Positions 22,585 to 30,691 of a stretch of DNA of 51,143 nucleotides are shown here, piece by piece. The stretch comes from Geitlerinema sp. BBD 1991-9 (GTDB lineage Bacteria; Cyanobacteriota; Cyanobacteriia; Cyanobacteriales; Geitlerinemataceae), in the NCBI GenBank assembly GCA_001657325.1, contig LWRO01000040.1, positions 32,001 to 83,143 of the forward strand, written 5' to 3'. Under the pieces are notes generated by a model. That model worked only from the letters and a program-made list of their open reading frames with translations, was not told the origin of the DNA and made no database searches. Numbering within the stretch: the stretch's first letter is position 1; every line of letters starts with the position of its first letter. The translations under genes and the position numbers were made by a program.

Positions 22585-22800
22585 GGGTTTTAACTCCAGC
22601 CTTTCTCTCGATCTCGACGGTGGAACGGACGTGTATCGGTTCCCAGGGTACCTTAGAGTTCAGTGTAATGCGAACGCTCGCCTGCGTCTATAGGCAAAGA
22701 TTCGGCCAGTGCAAGGTTGCCCCCGTACTGCCACGATCGCTGCCACGGATCGCGAAACTCATGGGCTTTTTTTTCTTGTCTTTTGCCGATTACTGTTGAG

Positions 22801-23373
22801 ATGAGCTTTGAATCGATCGATCGAATTTTACAATCGCTGTCGGGGGTCTCTCCGTCGCCAGAACAGCGTCAGCTCGATCGAATTGTCCATCTCTGGTCTG
22901 AGGTTGCGGGGGAGAACGTCGCACGTTACAGCCGTCCAGTGCGAGTGCTGCGGAACCGGTTGCAGGTCGCGACCGTCGATCCAGTCTGGGCGCAACAGTT
23001 GCATTTCAAGCGCACGAGGCTCGTTTCAGCTTTGAACGCTCGCCTGTCGGTACCGCTAGTGGATATTCGATTTTCTCCAGCCCTGTGGCATCGTCGCGAC
23101 GAAACCCCAGAACCCGCACCCAAGTTCGAGCTATCAGAACATCCGAGTACGTGGACGAAAACGGGCTTAGCGCCTTCGAGTTCGCCGACACCGAAAACGC
23201 CTCGAGAAGCCTTCGATCGATGGTCGAAACGTCTTGCCAAACGGACGGCTGGACTTCCCTTGTGTCCTCAGTGTCACTGTCCGACTCCACCCGGCGAGCT
23301 AGAACGTTGGTCAGTTTGTGCGTTATGCGCTGCGACACAACACGCAACACAGCACACGACAGAACAGGACTGA
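22801..23373 (+). CDS. DUF721/DciA-like protein with C-terminal zinc-ribbon
   Basis: 190 residues from ATG 22801; an in-frame upstream start at 22717 is unlikely. The N-terminal ~95 residues match the DUF721 (DciA) domain: LDRIVHLWSEVAGENVARYS and LQVATVDPVWAQQLHFKR. In many bacteria DciA works as the replicative helicase DnaB loader or operator. After a disordered linker, a four-Cys element, CPQCHCPTPPGELERW then CALCA, forms a likely zinc-ribbon, seen in cyanobacterial members. The helicase role here is by homology only. Confidence 0.8.
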   Translation: MSFESIDRILQSLSGVSPSPEQRQLDRIVHLWSEVAGENVARYSRPVRVLRNRLQVATVDPVWAQQLHFKRTRLVSALNARLSVPLVDIRFSPALWHRRDETPEPAPKFELSEHPSTWTKTGLAPSSSPTPKTPREAFDRWSKRLAKRTAGLPLCPQCHCPTPPGELERWSVCALCAATQHATQHTTEQD

Positions 23374-23780
23374 GTCAACTCCGTCGTCCGACAGGTCTCG
23401 ATCGAGTCGATCGCAATGACGTTGATTGTTCGGTACTATCTAACCCGAGCCTCAATCGCTTCAATTTGAGTTCGATCGAGCGGTTGTCCTTTTCCCTCGA
23501 ATTAATGTAAAGTTCTGTAAAGAATCCTCGAAAAACGATCGCTCGATTGGCAGAGTTTCCACTTCCTGACACGCTTTACTCGTCGATCCCCATCAATTTC
23601 TATATGTTTTACTGGAATGTATCGATCGATACTCGATAAAGTAACTTTTGTTTACCTAAAGTATCAAATCTTAATAAAAAACCTTGAACCAATAAATTTT
23701 TATATTTTCTTTGGGATCGAAAAAAGGCGATCGATCTACAATTAGGGGTAATAAAAGAGTTCAGATTTTAAAGAACTTCT
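23374..23780. other. 407-nt spacer with a perfect GTATCGATCGATAC palindrome
   Basis: No gene seen. The right half is A/T-rich and is presumably the promoter region of the Cys-rich protein gene; a TACAAT box lies near 23737 but no well-spaced -35 box was found. A 14-bp perfect palindrome occupies 23619-23632 and could be an operator or a chance CGATCG repeat. Confidence 0.5.
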
Positions 23781-24050
23781 ATGAAACCTCAAAGCTGCCC
23801 GATCTCAACCTGTCGCTCTTGTCGGTATTACGCTCCTGAGGGTCGTCGCGGGGGATACTGCCAGCAACTCGGTGCTCCCGTCTGTGGAGGATGGAAAGCT
23901 TGCGCTTTAGGATTTCCGCCGTTCGCTCCGTCTTGGGAACATCTCGAAAGATTAATGGAAATCGGATCTCACAAAGTTGCACTGCGCGAAATAGTCGTTA
24001 AGGACGAGAAGCCACGGAAAGCTAAGCCGGTCGCGAGTAGTATCGCTTAA
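23781..24050 (+). CDS. Small Cys-rich conserved hypothetical protein
   Basis: 89 residues. Six Cys occur in the first 41 residues: CPISTCRSCRYYAPEG, then YCQQLGAPVCGGWKACALG. The spacing suggests a metal-binding knuckle or redox cluster. FPPFAPSWEHLERLMEI follows and the tail is Lys-rich. I recall similar short proteins in many cyanobacteria without assigned function. The ATG at 23781 follows an A/T-rich leader. Convergent with menB, whose terminator separates them. Confidence 0.75.
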   Translation: MKPQSCPISTCRSCRYYAPEGRRGGYCQQLGAPVCGGWKACALGFPPFAPSWEHLERLMEIGSHKVALREIVVKDEKPRKAKPVASSIA

Positions 24051-24121
24051 ACCCCAACCGTTCGATCGTTACAATTATCTTCTCAAAAAAGCCGTTCGTT
24101 TGAAGGCCTGAATATAACGAT

Positions 24122-24153
24122 AAAAGACCCCACCAGCCAAAGCTGTGTGGGGT
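24122..24153 (-). terminator. menB terminator
   Basis: On the minus strand: ACCCCAC with one bulged base and CAGC, loop TTTG, then GCTGGTGGGGT, followed by CTTTTATC. An 11-bp stem with one bulge, about 50 bases past the menB stop; it may also serve the convergent Cys-rich gene. Confidence 0.8.
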
Positions 24154-24205
24154 TCGATCTCTCGAATCGGGGAACGTTTAGAAACCTTCGATCGATCCGA
24201 AGTTC

Positions 24206-25033
24206 TTATGGAAGCCAAGGATACTGGCGAAAGTCTGGGGAACGTTTTTCCAAAAAGGCTTGTTTGCCTTCTGCTCCTTCCTCTGTCATGTAATAGAGGA
24301 GCGTCGCGTTTCCGGCGAGTTCTTGCAATCCTGCTTGTCCGTCGCAATCCGCATTAAAGGCAGCTTTGAGACAGCGAATGGCAATGGGGCTTTTTTGCAA
24401 GATTTCCCTGGCCCAGCGAACACCTTCAGCTTCCAATCGATCGACTGGCACGACGCAGTTGACTAATCCCATCTCGAGCGCCTGTTGCGCGTCGTACTGG
24501 CGACAGAGAAACCAAATTTCACGGGCTTTTTTCTGTCCGACAATTCGGGCCAGATAACTAGCCCCAAAGCCACCATCAAAGCTTCCCACTTTCGGTCCAG
24601 TTTGTCCGAAAATGGCATTATCGGCGGCAATGGAGAGATCGCAGACCACGTGAAGGACGTGACCGCCGCCGATGGCATACCCTGCAACCAGAGCAATGAC
24701 GACCTTCGGCATCGATCGAATCAACCGCTGCAAATCCAACACGTTTAAACGAGGAATTCCCTCCTCGTCCATATACCCTGCTTTCCCGCGCACGCTTTGA
24801 TCGCCACCAGAACAAAAAGCGTATTTACCATCTGTGTGGGGGCCGACACCGGTGAATAAGACCACACCGATACTCGTATCTTCTCGCGCGTCAACGAAAG
24901 CATCGTAGAGTTCGACAACCGTTTTCGGTCGAAACGCATTGCGTTTGTGAGGACGGTTAATCGCGATCTTCGCAATGCCGTCGCCTTTGTGATACAGGAT
25001 GTCTTCGTAAGTTTTCGCCGTTTGCCAATCCAT
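24206..25033 (-). CDS. menB: 1,4-dihydroxy-2-naphthoyl-CoA synthase
   Basis: 275 residues, crotonase fold. MenB closes the second ring of the naphthoquinone nucleus in phylloquinone (vitamin K1) synthesis, needed for photosystem I. Family motifs: [23 protein letters not shown] (active-site loop), the oxyanion-hole region [20 protein letters not shown], and [20 protein letters not shown]. The C-terminal [18 protein letters not shown] is also canonical. It lies about 90 bases downstream of tyrA on the same strand; both use chorismate-derived chemistry, though co-transcription is inferred only from order. Confidence 0.97.
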   Translation of the reverse strand: MDWQTAKTYEDILYHKGDGIAKIAINRPHKRNAFRPKTVVELYDAFVDAREDTSIGVVLFTGVGPHTDGKYAFCSGGDQSVRGKAGYMDEEGIPRLNVLDLQRLIRSMPKVVIALVAGYAIGGGHVLHVVCDLSIAADNAIFGQTGPKVGSFDGGFGASYLARIVGQKKAREIWFLCRQYDAQQALEMGLVNCVVPVDRLEAEGVRWAREILQKSPIAIRCLKAAFNADCDGQAGLQELAGNATLLYYMTEEGAEGKQAFLEKRSPDFRQYPWLP

Positions 25034-25059
25034 TTACGATTTACGATTTACGATTTACG
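25032..25059. repeat. Four tandem ATTTACG heptamers
   Basis: Exact four-fold tandem repeat of a 7-mer in the tyrA-menB spacer, starting at the menB start codon region. Heptameric short tandem repeats are known from cyanobacterial intergenic DNA. A related TTGACGA set lies at 38477-38500. Confidence 0.85.
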
Positions 25060-25144
25060 ATGGGGGCGGCTCGGGGGAGCCGGTTTTCCCATCATCGCAC
25101 CGATTCGATTAACGATTGACGATCTACGATGGGGGCGGCTCGGG
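25056..25144. repeat. Two 20-bp direct repeats (69-bp period) across the end of tyrA
   Basis: TACGATGGGGGCGGCTCGGG at 25056-25075 and again, identically, at 25125-25144. The second copy encodes the last residues of TyrA (PEPPPS) and overlaps its stop codon, suggesting a local segmental duplication of the tyrA 3' end into the spacer. Confidence 0.85.
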
Positions 25145-26212
25145 CAAGGTTGTATGTCTTTGAACGCGATCGGCAGCCAAGAAGACACTCATGGCGTTGA
25201 TGAGTCGATCGCTCTCTCGCACGGCACGTTCCGTTTCCTCACCAAATGTCCTCGTCGCTTTCACAAATTCGTCGATCAATTCCTGGCGGTTTTCATCACG
25301 CACCAACTGAGCCAAGTGCGCAAAGGTGTCGGCGAACCGCTCGATCGATTCCCGACGTTCCGAGTTGGCCAACATGATATCCACGTAAAGCGAAGCATCT
25401 TGACCGAAAAGTCGACTGACCATATCGATTCCCAAACGGTAAATCGGACTCGACAGTTCTAAACTGCGGCCGATGTCGATGCCTTCCGCCGCCAAAAACA
25501 CCCCCAACCCAAACGTCGAAAAATGGCGGATGGCCTGTACCATCACCATGATTCGATCGTGTTCTTCGGGCGTGCAATAGACCAAATCGCCGCCGTCTTT
25601 ATCCATTAAATCCACCAACCACTGCCAGGCCTCGGGTTCGCGACCCGGACAGATCGCGACTTTTTGAGAGAGGAACGACTCGACCCCCGGCCCGAACATG
25701 GGATGCAACCCCACAACCGGGCCGGGATGCGCTGCCAACATCGCCTCGACCGCCGGGCCTTTGATGCTGGTAATGTCTGCCAGAACAGCCGTTTTGGGGA
25801 GGTGTTTAGCCGTGTCGCGGATGATGTCGAGGGTTCGATCGATCGGCACCGACACCAATGCCAAATCCACATCGTCTAAAATCTCGTCTGCGTGCGGCCA
25901 GTCCGTTCGTCCTAACACTCGTACTTCGCAATTGGCTTCCTCAAATCGCTGTCGGAAGAACTGACCCATCACCCCTTTCCCGCCGACGATCGCAATACGG
26001 CGTTGGATGGAAGATGTCAGAGGTTTTCGTGCTAAGGCTGCCGTACAACTGGTGACGACGCTGTGCCAAACAAAAGCCGGAACCCCAGCTTGTTGAAGTT
26101 CCGACCGCTCGATCGAAATGGGTTCAGCAGTCGATCGAGCCAATAACGCCATACGTTTTCGCAGCAGTTCGACCAGCTGACGATCGATATCTTGAAGAGA
26201 GTTTTCGCTCAT
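25124..26212 (-). CDS. tyrA: Prephenate dehydrogenase, T-protein type with vestigial chorismate mutase domain
   Basis: 362 residues. The main domain (about residue 70 on) resembles the enteric bifunctional T-protein rather than the ~280-residue arogenate dehydrogenase usual in cyanobacteria. Features: nucleotide loop IAIVGGKGVMGQFF, LADITSIKGPAVEAML, GLHPMFGPGVES with the catalytic His, and RHFSTFGLGVFLAAEG followed by LELSSPIYRL. The N-terminal ~60 residues (LQDIDRQLVELLRKRMALLA) look like chorismate mutase helix 1, but the following active-site helix region is shortened and the usual Lys/Arg-containing segment is missing, so mutase activity is doubtful. It lies in a minus-strand run holin-like/tyrA/menB. 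Confidence 0.85.
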   Translation of the reverse strand: MSENSLQDIDRQLVELLRKRMALLARSTAEPISIERSELQQAGVPAFVWHSVVTSCTAALARKPLTSSIQRRIAIVGGKGVMGQFFRQRFEEANCEVRVLGRTDWPHADEILDDVDLALVSVPIDRTLDIIRDTAKHLPKTAVLADITSIKGPAVEAMLAAHPGPVVGLHPMFGPGVESFLSQKVAICPGREPEAWQWLVDLMDKDGGDLVYCTPEEHDRIMVMVQAIRHFSTFGLGVFLAAEGIDIGRSLELSSPIYRLGIDMVSRLFGQDASLYVDIMLANSERRESIERFADTFAHLAQLVRDENRQELIDEFVKATRTFGEETERAVRESDRLINAMSVFLAADRVQRHTTLPEPPPS

Positions 26213-26225
26213 CTACGATCTCGTT

Positions 26226-26585
26226 CTAATTGCTTTTTGCATCCTGTCCGGCGAGGTTGTTCAGAATTCCCGACACGATCGACAACACGATCGACCCCAC
26301 CAAGGCTGGTAAAAAGCCGTCCACTGTCAAGCCAGGGGAGAAGTAGCCCACGAGCAAAATCCCGATGGCGTTGATAACAAACAGAAACAGTCCCAGCGAA
26401 ACAATTGTAATCGGGAAGGTCAGCACGACTAAAATCGGTCGCACGGTACTGTTCACAAATCCCAGAACGATTGCAGCGATGAGTGCGGCGGCAAAACCAC
26501 CGGGAAGGGCTAAACCGGGAACGATATACACCGTAACGACGAGCGCTAGTGCCGTCAGCAGCCAAGTGACGAGAAATTGCGGCAT
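26226..26585 (-). CDS. Phage-holin-family (PF04020-like) small membrane protein
   Basis: 119 residues with four hydrophobic segments. The pattern VYIVPGLALPGGFAAALIAA, GFVNSTVRPILVVLTFPIT and NAIGILLVGYFSPGLTVDGF matches the holin 4 superfamily 2-like proteins common in bacterial chromosomes. Despite the name these are not prophage-linked here and no lysis genes are near. It begins a minus-strand run, ending 13 bases before tyrA starts, so it is likely co-transcribed with tyrA. Function unknown. Confidence 0.8.
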   Translation of the reverse strand: MPQFLVTWLLTALALVVTVYIVPGLALPGGFAAALIAAIVLGFVNSTVRPILVVLTFPITIVSLGLFLFVINAIGILLVGYFSPGLTVDGFLPALVGSIVLSIVSGILNNLAGQDAKSN

Positions 26586-26693
26586 TGTTCCTCTTTCGAC
26601 GCGACAATTTCATTCTAGCGAGTTCGACTTTCATTGCTGTTTCACGATCGAGTACCCTAGAGATCGATCGGTTGAAAAGAACGTTCGATCTCG

Positions 26694-27194
26694 ATGGTTC
26701 AATTTATTGTCACGCTATTTTTGAGTTGGCATCTCAGTTTGTCGGGATGGGCAGACGCACCGCTGGCTCAAGCGGTATTGTATCCTCCGGCACTGTCGTA
26801 CAGCGAAGCCGAACTCGTCGATCGAGACTTTTCAAACCAAAAACTCGCCGCTGCTGAATTTGCCGGATGTACCCTTCGATCGGTCGACTTCAACCATGCT
26901 GATTTACGCGGGACGACCTTCAGCGTATCTTGGATGAACGATGTCGATTTTAGCGGTGCCGATTTAAGCAACGCCATGCTCGACCAAGTTTCATTTATCA
27001 ACACCGATCTGCGCGATTCGATTTTAACCGATACGATTTGGCTTCGATCGAGCTTTGAAAACGTCAAAATTGAAGGTGCTGACTTTACCGATGCAATTCT
27101 CGACGGCGCACAAGTCCAACAACTCTGTCAAATTGCCCGTGGCATTAACTCGAAAACTGGCGTAGCGACTCGAGATTCGTTGTATTGTCGTTAA
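26694..27194 (+). CDS. Exported pentapeptide-repeat protein (probably lumenal or periplasmic)
   Basis: 166 residues. An N-terminal hydrophobic stretch ending WADAPLAQA reads as a signal peptide. Pentapeptide units of the A(D/N)LXX type follow: CTLRSVDFNHADLRGTTF, DVDFSGADLSNAMLDQVSF and GADFTDAILDGAQ. They would form a right-handed quadrilateral beta-helix of about four coils. The Cys-containing C-terminal segment LCQIARGINSKTGVATRDSL is shared with thylakoid-lumen pentapeptide proteins, as I recall them. No enzymatic residues. Divergent from the holin-like gene. Confidence 0.85.
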   Translation: MVQFIVTLFLSWHLSLSGWADAPLAQAVLYPPALSYSEAELVDRDFSNQKLAAAEFAGCTLRSVDFNHADLRGTTFSVSWMNDVDFSGADLSNAMLDQVSFINTDLRDSILTDTIWLRSSFENVKIEGADFTDAILDGAQVQQLCQIARGINSKTGVATRDSLYCR

Positions 27195-27262
27195 TTGTCA
27201 GTTGTGAATTGCTAAAACCTTTTCACTTCAAGTCACTGTTTTCGCTATTGTTTTCAGCCTTA

Positions 27263-27338
27263 AACTCGCACGGGTCGCAATCGTAAACGGTCAATCGCAA
27301 TCCAACTCGTGCGGGTCGCAATCGTAAATTGTCAATCG
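27263..27338. repeat. Imperfect 41-bp tandem repeat upstream of purK
   Basis: Two copies beginning AACTCG at 27263 and 27304. They share the exact 17-mer CGGGTCGCAATCGTAAA (27271-27287 and 27312-27328), then (G/C)GGTCAATC-like or TTGTCAATC-like ends. They end 10 bases before the purK ATG, in a position to affect promoter or leader. Confidence 0.75.
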
Positions 27339-27347
27339 TTAATTGTA

Positions 27348-28484
27348 ATGAAAGCTTCAATCGATCGAGTGGGAATTATTGGTGGCGGACAATTGGCTTG
27401 GATGATGGCCAAAGAAGCCCCATCACTCGGACTTCAAGTCGTCGTCCAAACGCCACATTCCGACGATCCGGCCGTAGAACTCGCAACCGAAACAGTCTTC
27501 GCTGAAATTGCGGATGCGAAAGCAACGGCAACCTTAGCTGAGAAATGCGATGCGATTACCTTTGAAAACGAATTTGTCGATTTAGAAGAACTCTCGAAGC
27601 TTGCCGATCGAGGGGTTTGCTTTCGTCCTCACTTATCGGCATTGAAGCCGCTCCTCGATAAGTACCACCAGCGCTGTTTTTTAAGAGATTGGGGATTGCC
27701 CGTCCCTCAATTTTTTAAGCTCGAACCGACGGAAACACGACCGGCTGAATGTTCGTTTCCATTAGTAATGAAGGCACGGCGGCACGGCTACGACGGACAA
27801 GGAACCGCCATTGTCAGTACCCAAAGCGAGTTCGATGCAGTTTGGCAGCGGTGGGGAAATCCCTCGATTCTAGTCGAAGCGTTTGTTCCATTCGATCGAG
27901 AATTAGCCGCGATCGCGGCGCGCAATCGAGCGGGGGAATTTGCGATTTATCCCATTGTCGAAACCCAACAGGAAGCACAGGTTTGTCGTCGCGTTATCGC
28001 GCCCGCACACCTGTCCGATACTGCGATCGCGCAATGTCACTCGATCGCGAAGACGCTATTGGAAAAATTAGAGGTCGTGGGGTTATTTGGCATCGAGTTA
28101 TTTCTCACGCGAGATGAAAAAATATTGGTCAACGAAATTGCGCCGAGAACTCACAATTCTGGGCATTTTTCCTTAGATGCCTGTGAAACCTCTCAATTCG
28201 CTCAATTACTGCGAGTGGTGAGCGATCGCCCCCTCGGTTCGACGGCGATGAAGTCGAACGCAGCGGTGATGGTGAATTTGTTGGGATACGAAGTGTCTCG
28301 CAGCGACTATCGAGAAAAACGCAGTGCGATGGAGGCAATTCCGAACGCAACGGTCTATTGGTATGGCAAAACTGAATCTCGTCCCGGACGTAAGTTGGGA
28401 CACGTGACAGTGCTGGTTGAAAACCCGTCGATCGCAATGGAGATAGCACGATCGATCGAGACGATTTGGTATTCCCACGCTTAA
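27348..28484 (+). CDS. purK: 5-(carboxyamino)imidazole ribonucleotide synthase
   Basis: 378 residues from ATG 27348 (an in-frame GTG at 27309 lies inside the upstream repeat and is rejected). ATP-grasp enzyme that carboxylates AIR with bicarbonate and ATP to N5-CAIR in purine synthesis. Visible features: N-terminal dinucleotide-like loop RVGIIGGGQLAWMMAKEA, ITFENEFVD, the ATP-grasp segment PLVMKARRHGYDGQGTAIV, and NEIAPRTHNSGHFSLDAC near the active site. It is not clustered with other pur genes; purF is about 5 kb away on the opposite strand. Confidence 0.95.
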   Translation: MKASIDRVGIIGGGQLAWMMAKEAPSLGLQVVVQTPHSDDPAVELATETVFAEIADAKATATLAEKCDAITFENEFVDLEELSKLADRGVCFRPHLSALKPLLDKYHQRCFLRDWGLPVPQFFKLEPTETRPAECSFPLVMKARRHGYDGQGTAIVSTQSEFDAVWQRWGNPSILVEAFVPFDRELAAIAARNRAGEFAIYPIVETQQEAQVCRRVIAPAHLSDTAIAQCHSIAKTLLEKLEVVGLFGIELFLTRDEKILVNEIAPRTHNSGHFSLDACETSQFAQLLRVVSDRPLGSTAMKSNAAVMVNLLGYEVSRSDYREKRSAMEAIPNATVYWYGKTESRPGRKLGHVTVLVENPSIAMEIARSIETIWYSHA

Positions 28485-28580
28485 AAATCCGTCGATCGAA
28501 TCGGGCTTTACGTCGATCCCTTCAAGCATAAGAATCTATTATAATTCCGATTGAGAGTACCTACTGTTCGTGCCGTGACA

Positions 28581-29972
28581 ATGCTGAAGGGATCGATTTT
28601 ACAAAAACTCGTGGAAGCCCATCGTCAAGGCCAAACGAGCAAAACACCGCTGAATTACGGGGTTTACTATAAAAACACGCTGATATCACTGTGTCACGCC
28701 CTTGAAGATAGTATCCTCGAATCGGAATGTAACCCGATCGTTATCGCAGCGTTTCAACGGGGAAAATGGTACTTGCAAGAAGCCGATCGATATGCCGACA
28801 TTGCCGATCGAGCAAGGCACGTTGCGATTCTGGCAGCACCGGATACCGGATTCACCGAACATCCCACCCGTCAAAAGCCCAACGTCGATCTCCTCTCGCT
28901 ATCTCCCGACGATCCGGTGGCGCAAGAGTGGCATTTGATGATTTTGTCACCGACGTACACGGCGATGGTGATGTGTCAGGAACTCGCCCCGGAAGATTAC
29001 GGTGCAGAAGGGGTTCCCGATGTCGATATCGAACGCAAATTTTACGGATTTTGGACATTCGAGCCGGAGTTAGTCCTCGAAGCTGTCAAACTGACGATCG
29101 AGCATACCAAACAGCTCGACAAGACGTTACACCAAAAACTGATTTGCGACGTGGCAGAAATTGAAGGGGAAGCGGCACAGATCGATCGCATCGAAAATCT
29201 CAATCCCATCGTGTCGCGAGTCGTCAACTATCTTAAAAGTAGCCATCGCCATCTCGACGAACAGCTCGATTCGTCTCCCTTTCCTCACCAACCCGATCTC
29301 GAACGCAATATCATCTCCAATAAGTTGCAAGCCTTTCTCCGCATGGCGCAACTGATCGATCTCACCGATACTGAAAATTCCATGGCAGCGGCGGAAGTGT
29401 CCTCTTTATGCGAGATGATGGGACAACTGCTCGATCTCCCCGCGTGGCAAGTCAAACGCCTGCGTCTCGCGGGCTTGCTCTATCGCCTCGACTATCTTCC
29501 CGGCAGCGCACTCCAGGCTCTCCCCAGCGCAAGTGCAGACGCGCCGAGTTGTCCCCTGCGAGCCGGCGCACAAGTTTTGCGAACCATGCCCCAACTGCGA
29601 GCGGTGGCGCAGATCGTGACCCATCAAACTGAATGGTGGGATGGTTCCGGACAACCCGCCGGACTCCGTTACGATGCGATTCCCCTCGAATCGAAAATTT
29701 TAGGGTTAATGGCATATTTTCAAGCTCGATCGAATCAGTTGGCCAAAACGCACAGTCGAGAAGAGGCTCTTAGCATATCTTGCTCAGAATGTCAACATCA
29801 AGGCAACCAACGATGGGACCCTAAACTGCTCGAAACCTTGCAGCTATTGGTTATCGGAATGCAACAAGGAATGAGCCTTCCGCTCGATAATTTTAAAGTC
29901 AGTGCCGGGATGTGGTTACTCGACGAGCGTGACGAAATGCAACCCTCCATCGAAACACAGACGTCTATTTAA
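28581..29972 (+). CDS. DICT-domain sensor with degenerate HD-GYP-like output
   Basis: 463 residues from ATG 28581 (MLKGSILQKLVEAH, the typical start of cyanobacterial DICT proteins). The N-terminal ~240 residues form a DICT sensory domain, a module found with c-di-GMP enzymes and two-component systems. The C-terminal ~200 residues resemble an HD-GYP phosphodiesterase, but the metal dyad is lost: where HD is expected the sequence is LLYRLDYLP (about residues 299-307), and the later motif reads HQTEWWDGSGQP (348-359) with GQP instead of GYP. It is therefore probably a non-catalytic regulator or binder. The downstream pentapeptide gene starts at the very next base after its stop. Confidence 0.8.
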   Translation: MLKGSILQKLVEAHRQGQTSKTPLNYGVYYKNTLISLCHALEDSILESECNPIVIAAFQRGKWYLQEADRYADIADRARHVAILAAPDTGFTEHPTRQKPNVDLLSLSPDDPVAQEWHLMILSPTYTAMVMCQELAPEDYGAEGVPDVDIERKFYGFWTFEPELVLEAVKLTIEHTKQLDKTLHQKLICDVAEIEGEAAQIDRIENLNPIVSRVVNYLKSSHRHLDEQLDSSPFPHQPDLERNIISNKLQAFLRMAQLIDLTDTENSMAAAEVSSLCEMMGQLLDLPAWQVKRLRLAGLLYRLDYLPGSALQALPSASADAPSCPLRAGAQVLRTMPQLRAVAQIVTHQTEWWDGSGQPAGLRYDAIPLESKILGLMAYFQARSNQLAKTHSREEALSISCSECQHQGNQRWDPKLLETLQLLVIGMQQGMSLPLDNFKVSAGMWLLDERDEMQPSIETQTSI

Positions 29973-30623
29973 GTGACAGCAAAGATGAAAGACCTCGAAA
30001 TCCTTCAATCGAGACAATTCGAGCACCTACGAGGTGCCGACCTCGAAGAACAAGACCTGTCCGGCTTCGATTTGCGAGATATCGACTTGTCCGGGGCCAA
30101 CCTCGTCGGGGCAAATTTGTCCAGTTGTCGGCTCGAAACAGCTCGTTTAGAAGGTACGAACCTCCTTGGCGCGTCTTTGTACCGAGCGGACGCCCGCGCG
30201 ACTTTTCTCGGTGCAAACCTGATGCAAGCGGACTTACGGGAAGCCGACTTGCGGGGTGCCAACTTGCGGGGTGCGAATTTAATGGGGGCAATGCTGCAAC
30301 AAGCAGCACTCAGTGGCGTGTTTTTGAGCGGTGCAACGCTGATGGGTTCGAGTTTGCAAGGGGCAGATTTGCGCGGGGCGGATTTGCGCGGGGTCAATCT
30401 CAGTGGAGCGAATCTTTCGGGAGCCGACCTGTCATACACCGATTTACAAGGGGCCTTATTGACTGAAGCCAACCTAGAAGAAGCCAATCTCAACGGGGCG
30501 AATTTATCTGGGGCGACTTTGGTGCGAGCGAACTTGCTCTGTGCGGACGTGCGAGGAGCGAAACTCGAAGGCGCGAACTTGACGGGAACCTGTCTGACGG
30601 GAACCATCCTAATCGCGTCGTAG
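29973..30623 (+). CDS. Pentapeptide-repeat protein
   Basis: 216 residues, starting with GTG immediately after the TAA of the DICT gene (an ATG at 29985 is the alternative). Almost the whole protein is A(D/N)LXX repeats, for example ADLREADLRGANLRGANLMG and ADLRGADLRGVNLSGANLSG, about 35 units, predicting a long quadrilateral beta-helix. No signal peptide, so it is likely cytoplasmic. Zero-base spacing suggests translational coupling with the DICT/HD-GYP-like regulator. Some such proteins mimic DNA and bind gyrase, but most have unknown roles. Confidence 0.9.
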   Translation: MTAKMKDLEILQSRQFEHLRGADLEEQDLSGFDLRDIDLSGANLVGANLSSCRLETARLEGTNLLGASLYRADARATFLGANLMQADLREADLRGANLRGANLMGAMLQQAALSGVFLSGATLMGSSLQGADLRGADLRGVNLSGANLSGADLSYTDLQGALLTEANLEEANLNGANLSGATLVRANLLCADVRGAKLEGANLTGTCLTGTILIAS

Positions 30624-30670
30624 CGCGGGCATCTGACCTATCTGGCTTTCAGGCGAGACGTCTGCGCTAC
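30620..30670. terminator. Long hairpin between convergent pentapeptide and symporter genes
   Basis: GTAGCGCGGGCATCT (30620-30634) pairs with AGACGTCTGCGCTAC (30656-30670) with two G-U pairs and one mismatch around a 21-nt loop. It spans the stop codon of the pentapeptide gene. No T-tract on either side, so termination is uncertain. Confidence 0.4.
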
Positions 30671-30691
30671 GGGAATGCTAAAGCCGATTCG

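Noticed and set aside
25032-25059. Possible CRISPR array from short repeats
   Set aside because: The units are 7-bp tandem copies without spacers; no cas genes are nearby.
26226-26585. Prophage lysis module suggested by the holin-family protein
   Set aside because: No endolysin, structural or integrase genes are near; the protein belongs to a chromosomal housekeeping membrane family.
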